This document shows positions 44,882 to 55,828 of a stretch of DNA of 64,000 bases, piece after piece. Source of the DNA: Deltaproteobacteria bacterium (lineage in GTDB: Bacteria > Myxococcota_A > Bradymonadia > REDH01). Within the stretch, counting starts at the first letter, position 1; the number at the start of each line of letters is the position of its first letter. A model generated the notes under the pieces. It was given only the letters and a program-made list of their open reading frames with translations, made no database searches and had not been told where the DNA came from. The stretch is taken from NCBI GenBank assembly GCA_007693585.1, contig REDH01000196.1, positions 51,713-115,712 on the forward strand. Reading direction: 5' to 3'. The position numbers were made by a program, and so were the translations under genes.

Positions 44882-45910
44882 TCAATCCTCGAAGATGACC
44901 GCGGCCTCGTCCTCGCCCACAGTCTCGATCCAGAACGCCTTGAAGCGTTCCTTGAGACCCTTTTCGACCTGACGGATGCGTTCGCGCGATACCTCGAACT
45001 CCTCGCCCAGCTCCTGCAGGCTGAGCGGCTCGTCCGCGACCACACGACGATCCCAGATCGCGAGCTCGCGATCATCGTCGATGGTCTCGCGAAACCGATC
45101 CAGGGCGCTCCGGATCCGTTCCGCGATGTCCATCCGCTCCACGCGCGTGTCCGGCAGCATCCGCTCCTCGTCCGGGATCACACTCTCCATCGTCCCCGTC
45201 TCGTGGCCGGGGGCCGGCGCATCGAGAGAGAGGGTCGGGGCGTCCAGGATGCGCGCCACGTCGACCACCTCGCTCTCCTTGACGCCGAGGTGGTCCGCGA
45301 GCTGGCGGGAAGACGGGTTGAGGAAGCCCTGCTGAATGAGCTGCTCCCGAGCCTTCTGCAGGTTGTAGAACAGCTTTCGGCCCGAGCGCGTGGACCCGAC
45401 CCGAACGAGCTGCATCACGTTCATGAGGTAGTTCAGGATCATCGCGCGGATCCAGTACTGCGCGTAGCTCGTGAACTTGACGCCACGGTACGGATCGTAG
45501 CGTCGAATGGCCTCCGCCAGCCCCACGTTTCCTTCCTGGACGAGCTCCATCAGATTGGTCCGGCGGCGGTGATACTCGCGCGCGATCTTCACCACGAGCC
45601 GCAGGTTGCTCATCACGAGCTGCTGGGCGGCCTCCACGTCCTTGTCCTCGTGGTAGCGCTCCGCCAGCATCTGCTGCTCCTCGGCGGTCAGCGGGGCGAT
45701 GTGCCGAAGCTGCGCGAGATAGGTCGTCAGCGGATCGTCACTGAGCAACTGATCACCCGGAATGGGCGGCAGCGTCAGTCGGCGGATGGGGAGTTCGGAG
45801 CGCGGCTTGTCGGCCGGCAACGGAACAGGCTCGAAGGTCTCGCCCTCCTCGCCTGCATCCGCACCGGAGGCATCGTTCACGATCTCCGGCTCCACGATCT
45901 TTCGCGTCAT
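44882..45910 (-). CDS. rpoH: RpoH-like heat-shock sigma factor (sigma-32 family)
   Basis: Sigma-70-family factor of 342 residues without region 1.1. Region 2 contains DPLTTYLAQLRHIAPLTAEE, then ELVQEGNVGLAEAIRRYD and VKFTSYAQYWIRAMILNYLM (core and -10 binding). The segment GRKLFYNLQKAREQL corresponds to the RpoH box of sigma-32, which primary sigma factors lack. Region 4.2 has the helix-turn-helix SLQELGEEFEVSRERIRQVE. It differs from enterobacterial RpoH by a 55-residue acidic/Pro N-terminal extension. It lies 74 bases downstream of the S1-domain gene, with clpB beyond, so a heat-shock role is supported by context. Confidence 0.85.
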   Translation of the reverse strand: MTRKIVEPEIVNDASGADAGEEGETFEPVPLPADKPRSELPIRRLTLPPIPGDQLLSDDPLTTYLAQLRHIAPLTAEEQQMLAERYHEDKDVEAAQQLVMSNLRLVVKIAREYHRRRTNLMELVQEGNVGLAEAIRRYDPYRGVKFTSYAQYWIRAMILNYLMNVMQLVRVGSTRSGRKLFYNLQKAREQLIQQGFLNPSSRQLADHLGVKESEVVDVARILDAPTLSLDAPAPGHETGTMESVIPDEERMLPDTRVERMDIAERIRSALDRFRETIDDDRELAIWDRRVVADEPLSLQELGEEFEVSRERIRQVEKGLKERFKAFWIETVGEDEAAVIFED

Positions 45911-45984
45911 CTCACCCCCGGCTCATCCCGTCAGGCTTCGCCGCATGCGTAGCCATGCCCCTCTCGTGCACAAGGTATCCACGG

Positions 45985-47736
45985 TCACGATCCACGCTTC
46001 CGGAGCAGATCCGCCATCGTGCCGAGCCCTTCGCTGCCTGCCTCGCCAGACTGCTTCCACTGCGCGAAGGCCCGTTGCTCGGCCCCCTCGTCGTCGGGAC
46101 GGCGACTGAGGGTCAGGCGACGGCGCTCGGCGTCGCAGTGCAGGACCGTCGCCTCCACCGCGTTTCCGGGCGCGTACGTGCGTCGCCAGGAAGCCTTCTC
46201 CTCCTCCGGAAGCTCCGACAGCGGAAGCAGCGCGGTAACCCCTCCGGGAACCTCCACGAAGATCCCGAACTCCCGGGTCGACGCCACGGTCCCCTGGATC
46301 CGTGTCCCGGGCTGAAGCTCGCGGGCGACCTGCACCCAGGGGTCCTCGGCGAGGGCCTTCATCGACAGACCGATCTGCCGGCGACGCGGATCCATCGAGA
46401 GCACCTGCACCGAGATGGCCTCGCCCACCGCAATCACCTCCTTCGGATGGTTGATGCGACGACCGTGGGCGAGCTCCGAGATGTGCACCAGTCCGTCCAC
46501 ACCCGGCATGAGCTCGACGAACGCCCCGAACCGCTCGAGTCGCTGAACCGTGCCGGACACCACGTCACCCACCTGGTAGCGCTCGAACGCTTCGTCCCAG
46601 GGATCACCCCCGAGGGCGCGCATCGACAGACCGATGCGTGGTCCCCGCTCCGTCTCCTCGATGCGGAGCACCTTGACGCGAACACGGTCACCGACCTTCA
46701 CCAGCTCCTCGGGATGCTCGACCCGCGCCCAGGACAGCTCCGAGACATGCACGAGACCGTCGACGCCCCCGAGGTCCACGAACGCCCCGAAGGGTTCGAC
46801 CCGGCTCACCGTGCCCTCCACCACCGCTTCCGGCGCGAGGGTCTCCAGGAGCTGCTCGGCGGCGGCGTCCCGCTCCTCCCGCAGCAGCGCGGCCCGCGAC
46901 AGGACCACGTTGCGCCCCCCTTCCTCGCACCGCGTCACCAGGAAGCGATAGGAACGCCCCACATGCTCGGACGGATCGGCCGTGAACTCCAGGTCGATCT
47001 GAGAGTGGGGACAGAAGGCCGTGACCCCGGCGACCTCGACCTCGTACCCGCCCTTGTTCGTGCCCGTGACCCGGCCCTCGACCGGCACCGCCTGCGCCTG
47101 GGCATCCTCCAGTGCCGCAGCCCCCTGCCCCTGCCGACCGAGAGAACGCCCCAGACGGATCGTGCCCTCCCCCATCTGGAGCACATGAACCTGAATCTCG
47201 TCGCCCACCCCGACCGTCAGCACCCCCTCCTCGTCCTCGAACTCGCGTCGATCCACGATCCCCTCGGTCTTGCCACCGAGCTCCACGAAGAGAGCGTCGC
47301 GCCCCACGCTCACCACCCGCACCGAAACCTTCTCGCCCACCTGGACCGCGGGGCCCGCCGCACGTTCGCCTTCGCTCCCCTCGAACATCGCGGCGAAGTC
47401 GTCCTCGGTCGGAAGGGGCGCCCGAACCGCCGGCTTCTCGCGCTCCACACGAGGGCGTGGGCGGTCCGGGACCGGGGCCAGCCCGGCCACCTCCTGCGGA
47501 TGAGGCGAAGCCCGGGAGTGAAGAGGCTGCCGCGTACCGCGGGGCACAACACGCTCGACCGGCGCAGCACCGCCGGATGGGGCCTGCGACGACGCAACGT
47601 GCGGCGGCACCGTCCCGTCCGAGCGCACCGCTTCGGCAGCCTTCGCCGCATCGTCCGCTCCACCCACCTCCGCCGGCGCTTCGGCCTCCTCCGGACGGCG
47701 ACGACGAATCACGACACCCTTCTTCTCGTTGCTCAC
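45985..47736 (-). CDS. multi-S1-domain RNA-binding protein (RpsA-like)
   Basis: Protein of 583 residues. After a basic, low-complexity N-terminal ~130 residues come five S1 (OB-fold) domains at roughly 135-200, 215-280, 300-370, 380-455 and 465-535. Domains 3 and 4 are the most typical (FGAFVDLGGVDGLVHVSELS and FGAFVELMPGVDGLVHISEL). Ribosomal protein S1 of many bacteria has six domains, so this may be a divergent S1, or a second S1-like translation or RNA-decay factor. Two starts compete: ATG at 47742 has no room for a ribosome-binding site, while GTG at 47736 has AGGA five bases before it and is preferred. Probably transcribed together with the sigma factor. Confidence 0.85.
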   Translation of the reverse strand: MSNEKKGVVIRRRRPEEAEAPAEVGGADDAAKAAEAVRSDGTVPPHVASSQAPSGGAAPVERVVPRGTRQPLHSRASPHPQEVAGLAPVPDRPRPRVEREKPAVRAPLPTEDDFAAMFEGSEGERAAGPAVQVGEKVSVRVVSVGRDALFVELGGKTEGIVDRREFEDEEGVLTVGVGDEIQVHVLQMGEGTIRLGRSLGRQGQGAAALEDAQAQAVPVEGRVTGTNKGGYEVEVAGVTAFCPHSQIDLEFTADPSEHVGRSYRFLVTRCEEGGRNVVLSRAALLREERDAAAEQLLETLAPEAVVEGTVSRVEPFGAFVDLGGVDGLVHVSELSWARVEHPEELVKVGDRVRVKVLRIEETERGPRIGLSMRALGGDPWDEAFERYQVGDVVSGTVQRLERFGAFVELMPGVDGLVHISELAHGRRINHPKEVIAVGEAISVQVLSMDPRRRQIGLSMKALAEDPWVQVARELQPGTRIQGTVASTREFGIFVEVPGGVTALLPLSELPEEEKASWRRTYAPGNAVEATVLHCDAERRRLTLSRRPDDEGAEQRAFAQWKQSGEAGSEGLGTMADLLRKRGS

Positions 47737-47800
47737 AACCATCCTGGACTCGGGAACTCCGGGGGCACCATGCCGCATCACCGCTCGGCGCCGCCGCGTC

Positions 47801-47829
47801 CGCATAGACCGGCCTCACTGCCCTGTAAA
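47801..47829 (-). promoter_or_regulatory. candidate promoter of the S1-rpoH unit
   Basis: On the minus strand TTTACA (47829-47824), a 17-base spacer, and TATGCG (47806-47801), about 60 bases before the preferred start. The boxes are five and three of six to consensus with ideal spacing. It stands back to back with the clpB promoter candidate. Confidence 0.5.
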
Positions 47830-47855
47830 GCCGGGGACCGACCCCACCGGGCGCT

Positions 47856-47883
47856 TTGACACGCTGTCGGAGGTGCCTACCCT
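47856..47883 (+). promoter_or_regulatory. candidate promoter of clpB
   Basis: A perfect TTGACA (47856-47861), a 16-base spacer, and TACCCT (47878-47883), giving a leader of about 120 bases. It does not resemble the enterobacterial sigma-32 consensus (CTTGAAA/CCCCATNT) closely, so heat control by the adjacent sigma factor is not shown by sequence. Confidence 0.5.
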
Positions 47884-48008
47884 TCGGGACAGGAACACAC
47901 CGGCCCCGACGGGCCCGGGCACACACGGCGACAACACGGCGTGACCAATCGACCCACGGGATTCGTGCGCCCGGGCCCCGACAGGACCCACCCCTCAGGA
48001 GCGAGATC

Positions 48009-50582
48009 ATGCGAGCAGACAAGCTGACCATCCGAAGCCGAGAGGCGATCACCGGGGCCCAGGACCTCGCCGAGACCCGACGTCATCCGCAGGTCGAACC
48101 CGAGCACGTCCTCATCATGACCCTGGGCCAGAAGGACGGGATCGTGCCCGCCCTGCTGACCCGCCTCGGCGTGTCGGTCGAGTCGGCGCGCGCCGCGCTC
48201 GACCGACTGCTGGAGCGACAGCCCCAGGCCGACGGCGTACAGGTCAGCTTCTCGACCCGCGTCGAGGCCCTCCTGAAGGCCGCACAGAAGGAAGCCGACC
48301 AGCTTCAGGACCAGTTCATCTCGACCGAGCACCTGCTCCTCGCCGGCCTCGAGATCGGCGGCGACGTGAGCAGCGCACTCCGTTCGCTCGGCATGAACCG
48401 GGACGCACTCCTCGCCGCCATGAAGGAGGTCCGCGGAAGCGCCCGCGTGACCGACGACAGCCCCGAAGGGAAGTTCAACGCCCTCGAACAGTACAGCCGT
48501 GACCTCACCGACCTCGCACGCCGCGGGAAGATCGACCCCATCATCGGACGGGACGAGGAGATCCGCCGCGCGCTCCAGGTTCTGGCACGGCGCACCAAGA
48601 ACAACCCTGTCCTGATCGGCGAGCCCGGCGTGGGGAAGACGGCCATCGCCGAAGGCATCGCCCACCGCATCGCCGCAGGGGACGTCCCCGAGAGCCTGCG
48701 CGACCGGAGGGTGGCTGCCCTCGATCTCGGCGCGCTGATCGCCGGAGCGAAGTACCGGGGAGAGTTCGAGGAACGGCTCAAGGCCGTGCTTCAGGAAGTC
48801 CACGACGCCGAAGGGCAGGTCATCCTCTTCATCGACGAGCTCCACACCCTCGTCGGTGCCGGTGCCTCCGAAGGCGCCATGGATGCCTCCAACCTGCTCA
48901 AGCCCGCACTGGCCCGCGGAGAGCTCCGGTGCATCGGCGCGACGACCCTCAAGGAGTACCGAAAGTACATCGAGAAGGACGCCGCCCTCGAACGCAGGTT
49001 CCAGCCCGTCCTCGTGCAGGAGCCCACCGTGGAGGACACCGTCACCATCCTCCGCGGTCTCAAGGAACGCTACGAGGTCCACCACGGCATCCGCATCGCC
49101 GACAATGCACTCGTCGCAGCCGCAGCGCTCTCGCACCGCTACATCACGGACCGCTTCCTCCCCGACAAGGCGATCGACCTCGTCGACGAGGCCGCCGCCC
49201 AGCTCAAGATCGAGGCCGAAACCCTGCCCCAGGAGATCGATACCGCCGAGCGCCGGATCATCGCCCTCGAGATCGAACGGGAAGCCCTCCGAAGGGAACA
49301 GGACGACGCGTCGCGCACCCGGCTCGCCGCCGTGGAGGAGGAGATCTCCAACGCCCGCGAAGCCATCGGGGCCATGAAGGCCCAGTGGCAGCAGGAGAAG
49401 GCCGTCTTCGACGAGATGCGCGAACTCAAGGAGCAGCTCGAGCAGCGTCGCTTCGAGCGGGAGAAGGCGGCGCGCGATGGCGACCTCGAGACCGCCGCTC
49501 GACTCCAGTACGGCGAGATCCCCGAGCTCGAGCGAAAGCTCGCCGATGCCGAGACGCGCACAGGACAAAGCCACACCACCCGACGCTTCCTCCGCGAAGA
49601 GGTGCGGGAAGACGACATCGCCGCCCTGATCTCGCGCTGGACCGGAATCCCGGTCAACCGCATGGTCGAAAGCGAGCACGAGAAGCTCCTCCACATGGAG
49701 GACCGGCTCCACGAGCGCGTTGTCGGGCAGGACGAAGCCGTCACCGCGGTGGCCGACGCGGTCCGACGCTCGCGCTCCGGGCTGCAGGACCCGCGAAGGC
49801 CCCTGGGCTCGTTCATCTTCCTCGGACCCACCGGCGTCGGAAAGACCGAGCTCGCCAAGGCCCTCGCGGCGTTCCTCTTCGACGACGACCAGAACATCGT
49901 CCGACTCGACATGTCGGAGTTCATGGAGAAGCACTCGGTGGCCCGCCTCATCGGCGCTCCCCCCGGCTACGTCGGACACGACGACGGGGGCTACCTCACC
50001 GAGCATGTCCGACGCCGCCCCTACTCCGTCGTGCTGTTCGACGAGATCGAGAAGGCCCACCCCGACGTCTTCAACATCCTGCTGCAGGTGCTCGATGATG
50101 GACGACTCACCGACGGCAAGGGACGCACCGTCGACTTCCGCAACACCGTGGTCATCATGACCTCCAACATCGGCAGCCCTCTGATTCAGGAACTGCAGGC
50201 CGATGAGGACCGTATGCGCTCCGCCGTCCTGGACCAACTCCGCGCACACTTCCGGCCCGAATTCCTCAACCGGATCGACGACACCGTCATCTTCACCCCC
50301 CTGCAGCGAGCGCAGATGGGACGAATCGTCGACATCCAGCTCGGCGACCTGCGCGACAGACTCGCCGAACGCAGGCTCGGGCTCACCATCTCCGACGACG
50401 CACGGGAACTCCTCGCGAACCGGGGATTCGACCCGCAGTACGGTGCCCGGCCGCTCAAGAGGACCATCACCAAGCTGGTCCAGAACCCGCTTGCGCAGGA
50501 GCTGCTGCGCGGTGCCTTCCAGGAGGGCGACACCGTCCACATCGAGACGGCAGAGGGGGAACTCAGCTTCCGGAAGGACTGA
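48009..50582 (+). CDS. clpB: ATP-dependent disaggregase chaperone ClpB
   Basis: Hexameric AAA+ chaperone of 857 residues that, with DnaK, threads and rescues aggregated proteins after heat. Order: Clp-N repeats at 1-145, first AAA+ domain with GEPGVGKT near 204, a coiled-coil M-domain at about 400-520 ([21 protein letters not shown]), second AAA+ domain with GPTGVGKT near 606 and the pore loop GYVGHDDGG, and the C-terminal D2-small domain. The M-domain and absence of an IGF loop separate it from ClpA. The ATG at 48009 follows AGGAG. The 3' end overlaps the convergent hydratase gene by 20 bases. Confidence 0.97.
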   Translation: MRADKLTIRSREAITGAQDLAETRRHPQVEPEHVLIMTLGQKDGIVPALLTRLGVSVESARAALDRLLERQPQADGVQVSFSTRVEALLKAAQKEADQLQDQFISTEHLLLAGLEIGGDVSSALRSLGMNRDALLAAMKEVRGSARVTDDSPEGKFNALEQYSRDLTDLARRGKIDPIIGRDEEIRRALQVLARRTKNNPVLIGEPGVGKTAIAEGIAHRIAAGDVPESLRDRRVAALDLGALIAGAKYRGEFEERLKAVLQEVHDAEGQVILFIDELHTLVGAGASEGAMDASNLLKPALARGELRCIGATTLKEYRKYIEKDAALERRFQPVLVQEPTVEDTVTILRGLKERYEVHHGIRIADNALVAAAALSHRYITDRFLPDKAIDLVDEAAAQLKIEAETLPQEIDTAERRIIALEIEREALRREQDDASRTRLAAVEEEISNAREAIGAMKAQWQQEKAVFDEMRELKEQLEQRRFEREKAARDGDLETAARLQYGEIPELERKLADAETRTGQSHTTRRFLREEVREDDIAALISRWTGIPVNRMVESEHEKLLHMEDRLHERVVGQDEAVTAVADAVRRSRSGLQDPRRPLGSFIFLGPTGVGKTELAKALAAFLFDDDQNIVRLDMSEFMEKHSVARLIGAPPGYVGHDDGGYLTEHVRRRPYSVVLFDEIEKAHPDVFNILLQVLDDGRLTDGKGRTVDFRNTVVIMTSNIGSPLIQELQADEDRMRSAVLDQLRAHFRPEFLNRIDDTVIFTPLQRAQMGRIVDIQLGDLRDRLAERRLGLTISDDARELLANRGFDPQYGARPLKRTITKLVQNPLAQELLRGAFQEGDTVHIETAEGELSFRKD

Positions 50583-51504
50583 CCCCACCCGCCTCGAGCG
50601 TCGCCACGGCGTGCCAGCGCTCCGCGGTGGCGTCCTCGATGCGCAGATGCCACGCCTCCTGGCCCGCATCGCCCGTCCACGCACGGAAGGTGGGCGCGCT
50701 CGGCAGGAACACGGGCTTGCCGAACCAGACCGAGTACGCCGACGGCCCGTCGTCGAGCGGCGCATCCACCGCACCCAGCATGCGCGCCGCCGTCCACATC
50801 CCGTGGGCGATCGCACGCGGGAACCCGAACAGCCGAGCCGGAAGCGCGTGCACGTGAATCGGGTTCCAGTCTCCGCTTCCCCCCACACGCGCGTACTCCC
50901 GCCCGGTGGACTCGGCGATGCGGAAGACCTCCTCGTGCACCGGCTCCCCGTCCGGCCGCCCGGGCACGTCACGCGACGGGGCGTCCGCATCCGCGTACCG
51001 CCGATCCCGCACCAGATACGTCGAACAGCTCTCCCAGCAGGGTTCGCTCCCCTCGTGAATCGTGGCCCGGAAACGCAGGGCGATCCCCGAACGATGGGCT
51101 TCCGCACCCTCGATCGCCGCAATCACCCGGTAGATCCGATCCGGTCTCAACGGCTCCATCTGACGAAAGCGGTTGTCGATGTGGACCATCCCCGGCGCAG
51201 AGAAGGGAAACGCCGGAGAGCCGAACAACGCGGCCTGCAACCGAAGCACCGGCAGCTGTCCCATGGTGATCGGAAGTGCCGACCGCTCGGGCAGTCCACA
51301 GACGCGCGCGTACGCGGCGAGCTGGTCCCGGGATGGCGCCCAGCGCTCCGCCACCGCGGACAGCGCGGGAACGTCGGCAGGCGCCGCACCTCGTCGTCGA
51401 CGCATCACTGCACGCGCATAGGAACCGACCATCCCCGGTGCCTCGCGACCATGATGGACACACGTTGCAGCATCAGGATCCACTGCGGTGATCGACTCCG
51501 ACAT
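50563..51504 (-). CDS. MaoC-like hot-dog-fold acyl hydratase/dehydratase
   Basis: Protein of 313 residues, length for a double hot-dog. The C-terminal half has the hydratase-2 signature [26 protein letters not shown], containing the Asp/His catalytic pair used to add water across an enoyl-thioester. The N-terminal half ([32 protein letters not shown]) looks like the non-catalytic hot-dog repeat. It probably acts on an acyl-CoA or acyl-ACP in lipid metabolism; the substrate is unknown. GGGAGGGAG precedes the ATG at 51504. The stop lies 20 bases inside the clpB 3' end on the other strand. Confidence 0.8.
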   Translation of the reverse strand: MSESITAVDPDAATCVHHGREAPGMVGSYARAVMRRRRGAAPADVPALSAVAERWAPSRDQLAAYARVCGLPERSALPITMGQLPVLRLQAALFGSPAFPFSAPGMVHIDNRFRQMEPLRPDRIYRVIAAIEGAEAHRSGIALRFRATIHEGSEPCWESCSTYLVRDRRYADADAPSRDVPGRPDGEPVHEEVFRIAESTGREYARVGGSGDWNPIHVHALPARLFGFPRAIAHGMWTAARMLGAVDAPLDDGPSAYSVWFGKPVFLPSAPTFRAWTGDAGQEAWHLRIEDATAERWHAVATLEAGGVSPSGS

Positions 51505-51654
51505 CTCTCCCTCCCTGACCACTGGGACCACCTTCGGAACGGCCCGGCTCCGTTCTCGCCGCGGACACCCCCTGTGCCCGAGAGCAACGGCGCTGGCAAG
51601 CCGGTCGCCCCACCGTGCGCCCCCCCGCCACCAGCCCGTCCCTGCGCCACGCGC

Positions 51655-53193
<1,539 letters not shown>

Positions 53194-53589
53194 GATGAAT
53201 TCCCTGGGATGGTCGGACGACTCAGCGAATGGCGCTGATGGTGCTTTGATGATCGGCCCGCCACCGGTGATGCACCGCGCGAACCTTGGGCCGAATCTGC
53301 TCGACCGGGCGCGCGTGCTCTAACGCCCCCCCCCCACAGTGGCAAGGACGGGATCTCCCACGACCGCCGCGTTGCAGCAGCATCACGCGCAGGACGCTCA
53401 ACTGCCGCTTGACGCCGCGAACCAGCCAGCCAAGACAGATTCCGCGACCCGTGGACAGGCAGGCCTGACCCCACACACCGCCCCGATGCACCGACCGAAC
53501 GCAACGCACACGCGTGAATGGCACGACCCCTTCGGTCGTCGCTACACCGGCCCCGCCCTCCCCCGCGACTCCCAGACCGGCCAGCGCCC
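53194..53589. other. divergent intergenic region upstream of ahcY and a lipoprotein
   Basis: 396 bases between divergent genes. It holds the candidate ahcY promoter with its ten-C/G run (53326-53335) and a 120-base leader on the minus strand. I looked for SAH and SAM riboswitch sequence patterns in that leader and found none. The remaining part toward the plus-strand lipoprotein has no clear promoter or gene. Confidence 0.5.
53317..53345 (-). promoter_or_regulatory. candidate ahcY promoter with ten-G spacer
   Basis: Minus strand: TTGCCA (53345-53340), a 17-base spacer holding ten consecutive G (53335-53326), then TAGAGC (53322-53317). The -35 box is five of six to consensus. A homopolymer in the -35/-10 spacer changes promoter strength when its length slips, as in the Neisseria porA promoter. 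The leader to the start codon is about 120 bases. Confidence 0.45.
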
Positions 53590-54900
53590 ATGCCCACGTC
53601 AACACCCCGCAACGCTCGCCTCCTTCGAATCGCGGGCATCCTCTGCGCTGCCCTCGCCGCGGGAACCGGCTGCGCACTCCTCGACGACTTCTCCACCGAT
53701 TGCGAACCCCTCGCACAGGAACACACCGAGACCGTCGCCCAGGCCGCAAACCTCCTGGGCGCCATCCCCGACGGCACCGAACGCTTCCCCATGGCGCTCG
53801 TCCTCAATCAGGCCGCCGTCAACGCCTTCTTCGCCAACCTCAGCGACTCCGACCTCGGCGAACTGACGGACGGCGTCTCGGTCCTCGGACAGCAGGTCAA
53901 CGTCTCCGTCCGGCCGCGTCTCCCCCAACTCCGCATCGGCGGCGAACGCGGATGCCCCGAGTGCTTCGTCGCCGATGTACCCTTCGACGTCGGCGTCTTC
54001 CTCAATCGCAACCAGGGCCCGCGAGGAACCGGTCGAATACGGCTCCAGCTCCCCGTCGGCATGAGGCCGCTCGACGATGATCGCTCCGCCTTCGTCGCCG
54101 CCTTCCAGAACGCCGAGATCCTCGAACTCGACATCGAGGCCCTCTCCAGCCTCTCCCCCGTCCTCTACGGCGCCGTCGAGCCGCTCGTCAGCACGCTGCT
54201 CACCTCCTACCTCCAGAACCGCTTCAACGATGTCGAGATCGCCACCTTCCGATCCTGGCGGATCGGACGCGGCGACGTCCGCCTCGCAGGTCGTGGTCCC
54301 CTCGTCTTCCCGGAATCGCGGGCCGTCGTCATCGCCCTCCAGACCAACCTCCCCCTCCCGGAGACCGCCTCACTCGCCGCCCGCGCCGAGCTCCCTCCGG
54401 GCGCCGACGTCGGGCTCATCTTCGATCCCAACCTGCTCGGTGCGATGGCCCGACGCATGAATTACGAAGGCGAAATCCCCTCAACCTACAACGCCTCCGG
54501 CGCCGTCGACGAAGCCGGCGGAAACCGCATCGCCTTCCGCTCCTTCGAAGCCGGAGCCGACGACACGCTCGACGCACGGATGACCCTCTGGCGCACCAAC
54601 AACCTCTGCGGAGCCATGGACATCCGGGCAGCCGTCGGACTCTCCGCCGCCCCCGAAGGCGTTCGCTTCTCCGTGCGTGACGTCCGGTACGAGAACACCC
54701 GCGGCTCGGCCACCGCACTCGAACGCTTCGATGCCCTCTCCGGAGGACTCATGGACACCGTGCTCAATACCCTCGACCTCACCGTCAACTACGACGGCCT
54801 GCTCGTGGGCGAAGCCGAAAACACCATGCCCGTCGAGACCCTCCAGGCCAGCATCGACGGCCGAGGGCTCCGCGTCTTCTTCAACCTCGGCGGCGACTGA
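53590..54900 (+). CDS. lipoprotein, unknown function
   Basis: Protein of 436 residues. The lipobox AALAAGTGC is at residues 20-28. The mature part is beta-rich with two Cys pairs: Cys120/Cys123 (GCPECFVAD) and scattered others. Its pattern (ELDIEALSSLSPVLYGAVEPLVSTLLTSYL amphipathic helix flanked by sheet) is reminiscent of lipid-binding TULIP-like folds, but that is only an impression. No family was recognised. The start ATG at 53590 follows a poor ribosome-binding site; it is chosen because the signal peptide begins there. The next lipoprotein gene follows after 127 bases and may be in the same transcript. Confidence 0.6.
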   Translation: MPTSTPRNARLLRIAGILCAALAAGTGCALLDDFSTDCEPLAQEHTETVAQAANLLGAIPDGTERFPMALVLNQAAVNAFFANLSDSDLGELTDGVSVLGQQVNVSVRPRLPQLRIGGERGCPECFVADVPFDVGVFLNRNQGPRGTGRIRLQLPVGMRPLDDDRSAFVAAFQNAEILELDIEALSSLSPVLYGAVEPLVSTLLTSYLQNRFNDVEIATFRSWRIGRGDVRLAGRGPLVFPESRAVVIALQTNLPLPETASLAARAELPPGADVGLIFDPNLLGAMARRMNYEGEIPSTYNASGAVDEAGGNRIAFRSFEAGADDTLDARMTLWRTNNLCGAMDIRAAVGLSAAPEGVRFSVRDVRYENTRGSATALERFDALSGGLMDTVLNTLDLTVNYDGLLVGEAENTMPVETLQASIDGRGLRVFFNLGGD

Positions 54901-55027
54901 CCCAGGGCGACCGACGCTCGACAATCGCCGCCGCACAGGCGGTTGCCCGCCCCGGAGACCACGGCTACCCTCGCTCCCGGGCCGCTCGCCGACCTCGGCC
55001 CGCACCTCCCGATTCAGGACACACGAC

Positions 55028-55717
55028 ATGACCTCATCCATCCGACTCATCGGCCTCCTCGCCGCCGCCGCCATCGTCCTCGGAAGCGCCTGCGGCGACG
55101 ACGACAGCAGCGATCCGGGCTCCACGCCGGAAGGCTCGGCAACTCCGCCAGCGGCTTCCTCCTCCCCGACCTCCGGCCATGACACGGGCAACTCCCAGGT
55201 GTCCTCCCCGGGCACGAACCCCGGAACGGCGTCCGATCCCGCACCCACCGAGCCCGCCTCAACCAGCATCCGGATCCGACTCACCAACGGCAACGCCGCC
55301 CAGCCCATCACCATCGTCACCACCACACCGCAGAATCAGCAGGGCTGGTGGCGAATCATCGAGCCCGGACCCGCACCCTTCACCGAGCTCCGGATCTTCC
55401 CCTTCGCCGGAGTGTGCCCCTGCGACGACCCCGAGTGCGACCGAAGCCTCCCTCCGGAAGTCGACCAGGAGACACTGACCCTCCAGCCGGGCGAGGAGGC
55501 CATCGATACCTGGGACGGCACCTACTACGTGCGCGACAACCAGGCGATGCCGCCGTGTCAGGTTCGCCGAACCGCCGACGCCGGACCCTGGCGCGTCGAA
55601 TTCACCTACAGCCCCGGCGTCGAAGGAGAAGACGGACAGATCTCCCAGCCGAGCCGCCTGCGCAGCGATGAATTCGCGTTCGGAGAGGACGACGAGGCGG
55701 TTCTCGTCACCCCCTGA
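55028..55717 (+). CDS. lipoprotein with Ser/Thr/Pro-rich linker, unknown function
   Basis: Protein of 229 residues. The signal MTSSIRLIGLLAAAAIVLGSAC ends in a lipobox with Cys22. A linker of about 55 residues rich in Ser, Pro, Gly and Thr follows, typical of surface-exposed lipoproteins. The small folded part has four Cys in a cluster (VCPCDDPECD and CQVRRTADAG), likely one or two disulfides, and mainly beta strands. No family was recognised. It lies between a lipoprotein and a dipeptidase gene on the same strand; no functional link can be read from the sequence. Confidence 0.6.
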   Translation: MTSSIRLIGLLAAAAIVLGSACGDDDSSDPGSTPEGSATPPAASSSPTSGHDTGNSQVSSPGTNPGTASDPAPTEPASTSIRIRLTNGNAAQPITIVTTTPQNQQGWWRIIEPGPAPFTELRIFPFAGVCPCDDPECDRSLPPEVDQETLTLQPGEEAIDTWDGTYYVRDNQAMPPCQVRRTADAGPWRVEFTYSPGVEGEDGQISQPSRLRSDEFAFGEDDEAVLVTP

Positions 55718-55828
55718 GTCGCCTCCGGGACCCCTGCGTGGGAGCCCCCCAACCACGCGCGCCCGCCCAATGGGCAACCGGGGCGAGACAGCGCCCCTCG
55801 TCCGTCCCGTCCACTCCGACGAAGCACG

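Noticed and set aside
44498..45952. 484-codon plus-strand frame across the sigma factor gene
   Set aside because: Antisense of the sigma factor; no ribosome-binding site and no domain.
53194..53325. Possible SAH or SAM riboswitch in the ahcY leader
   Set aside because: None of the conserved core sequences of the known SAH, SAM-II or SAM/SAH riboswitches is visible in the minus-strand leader.
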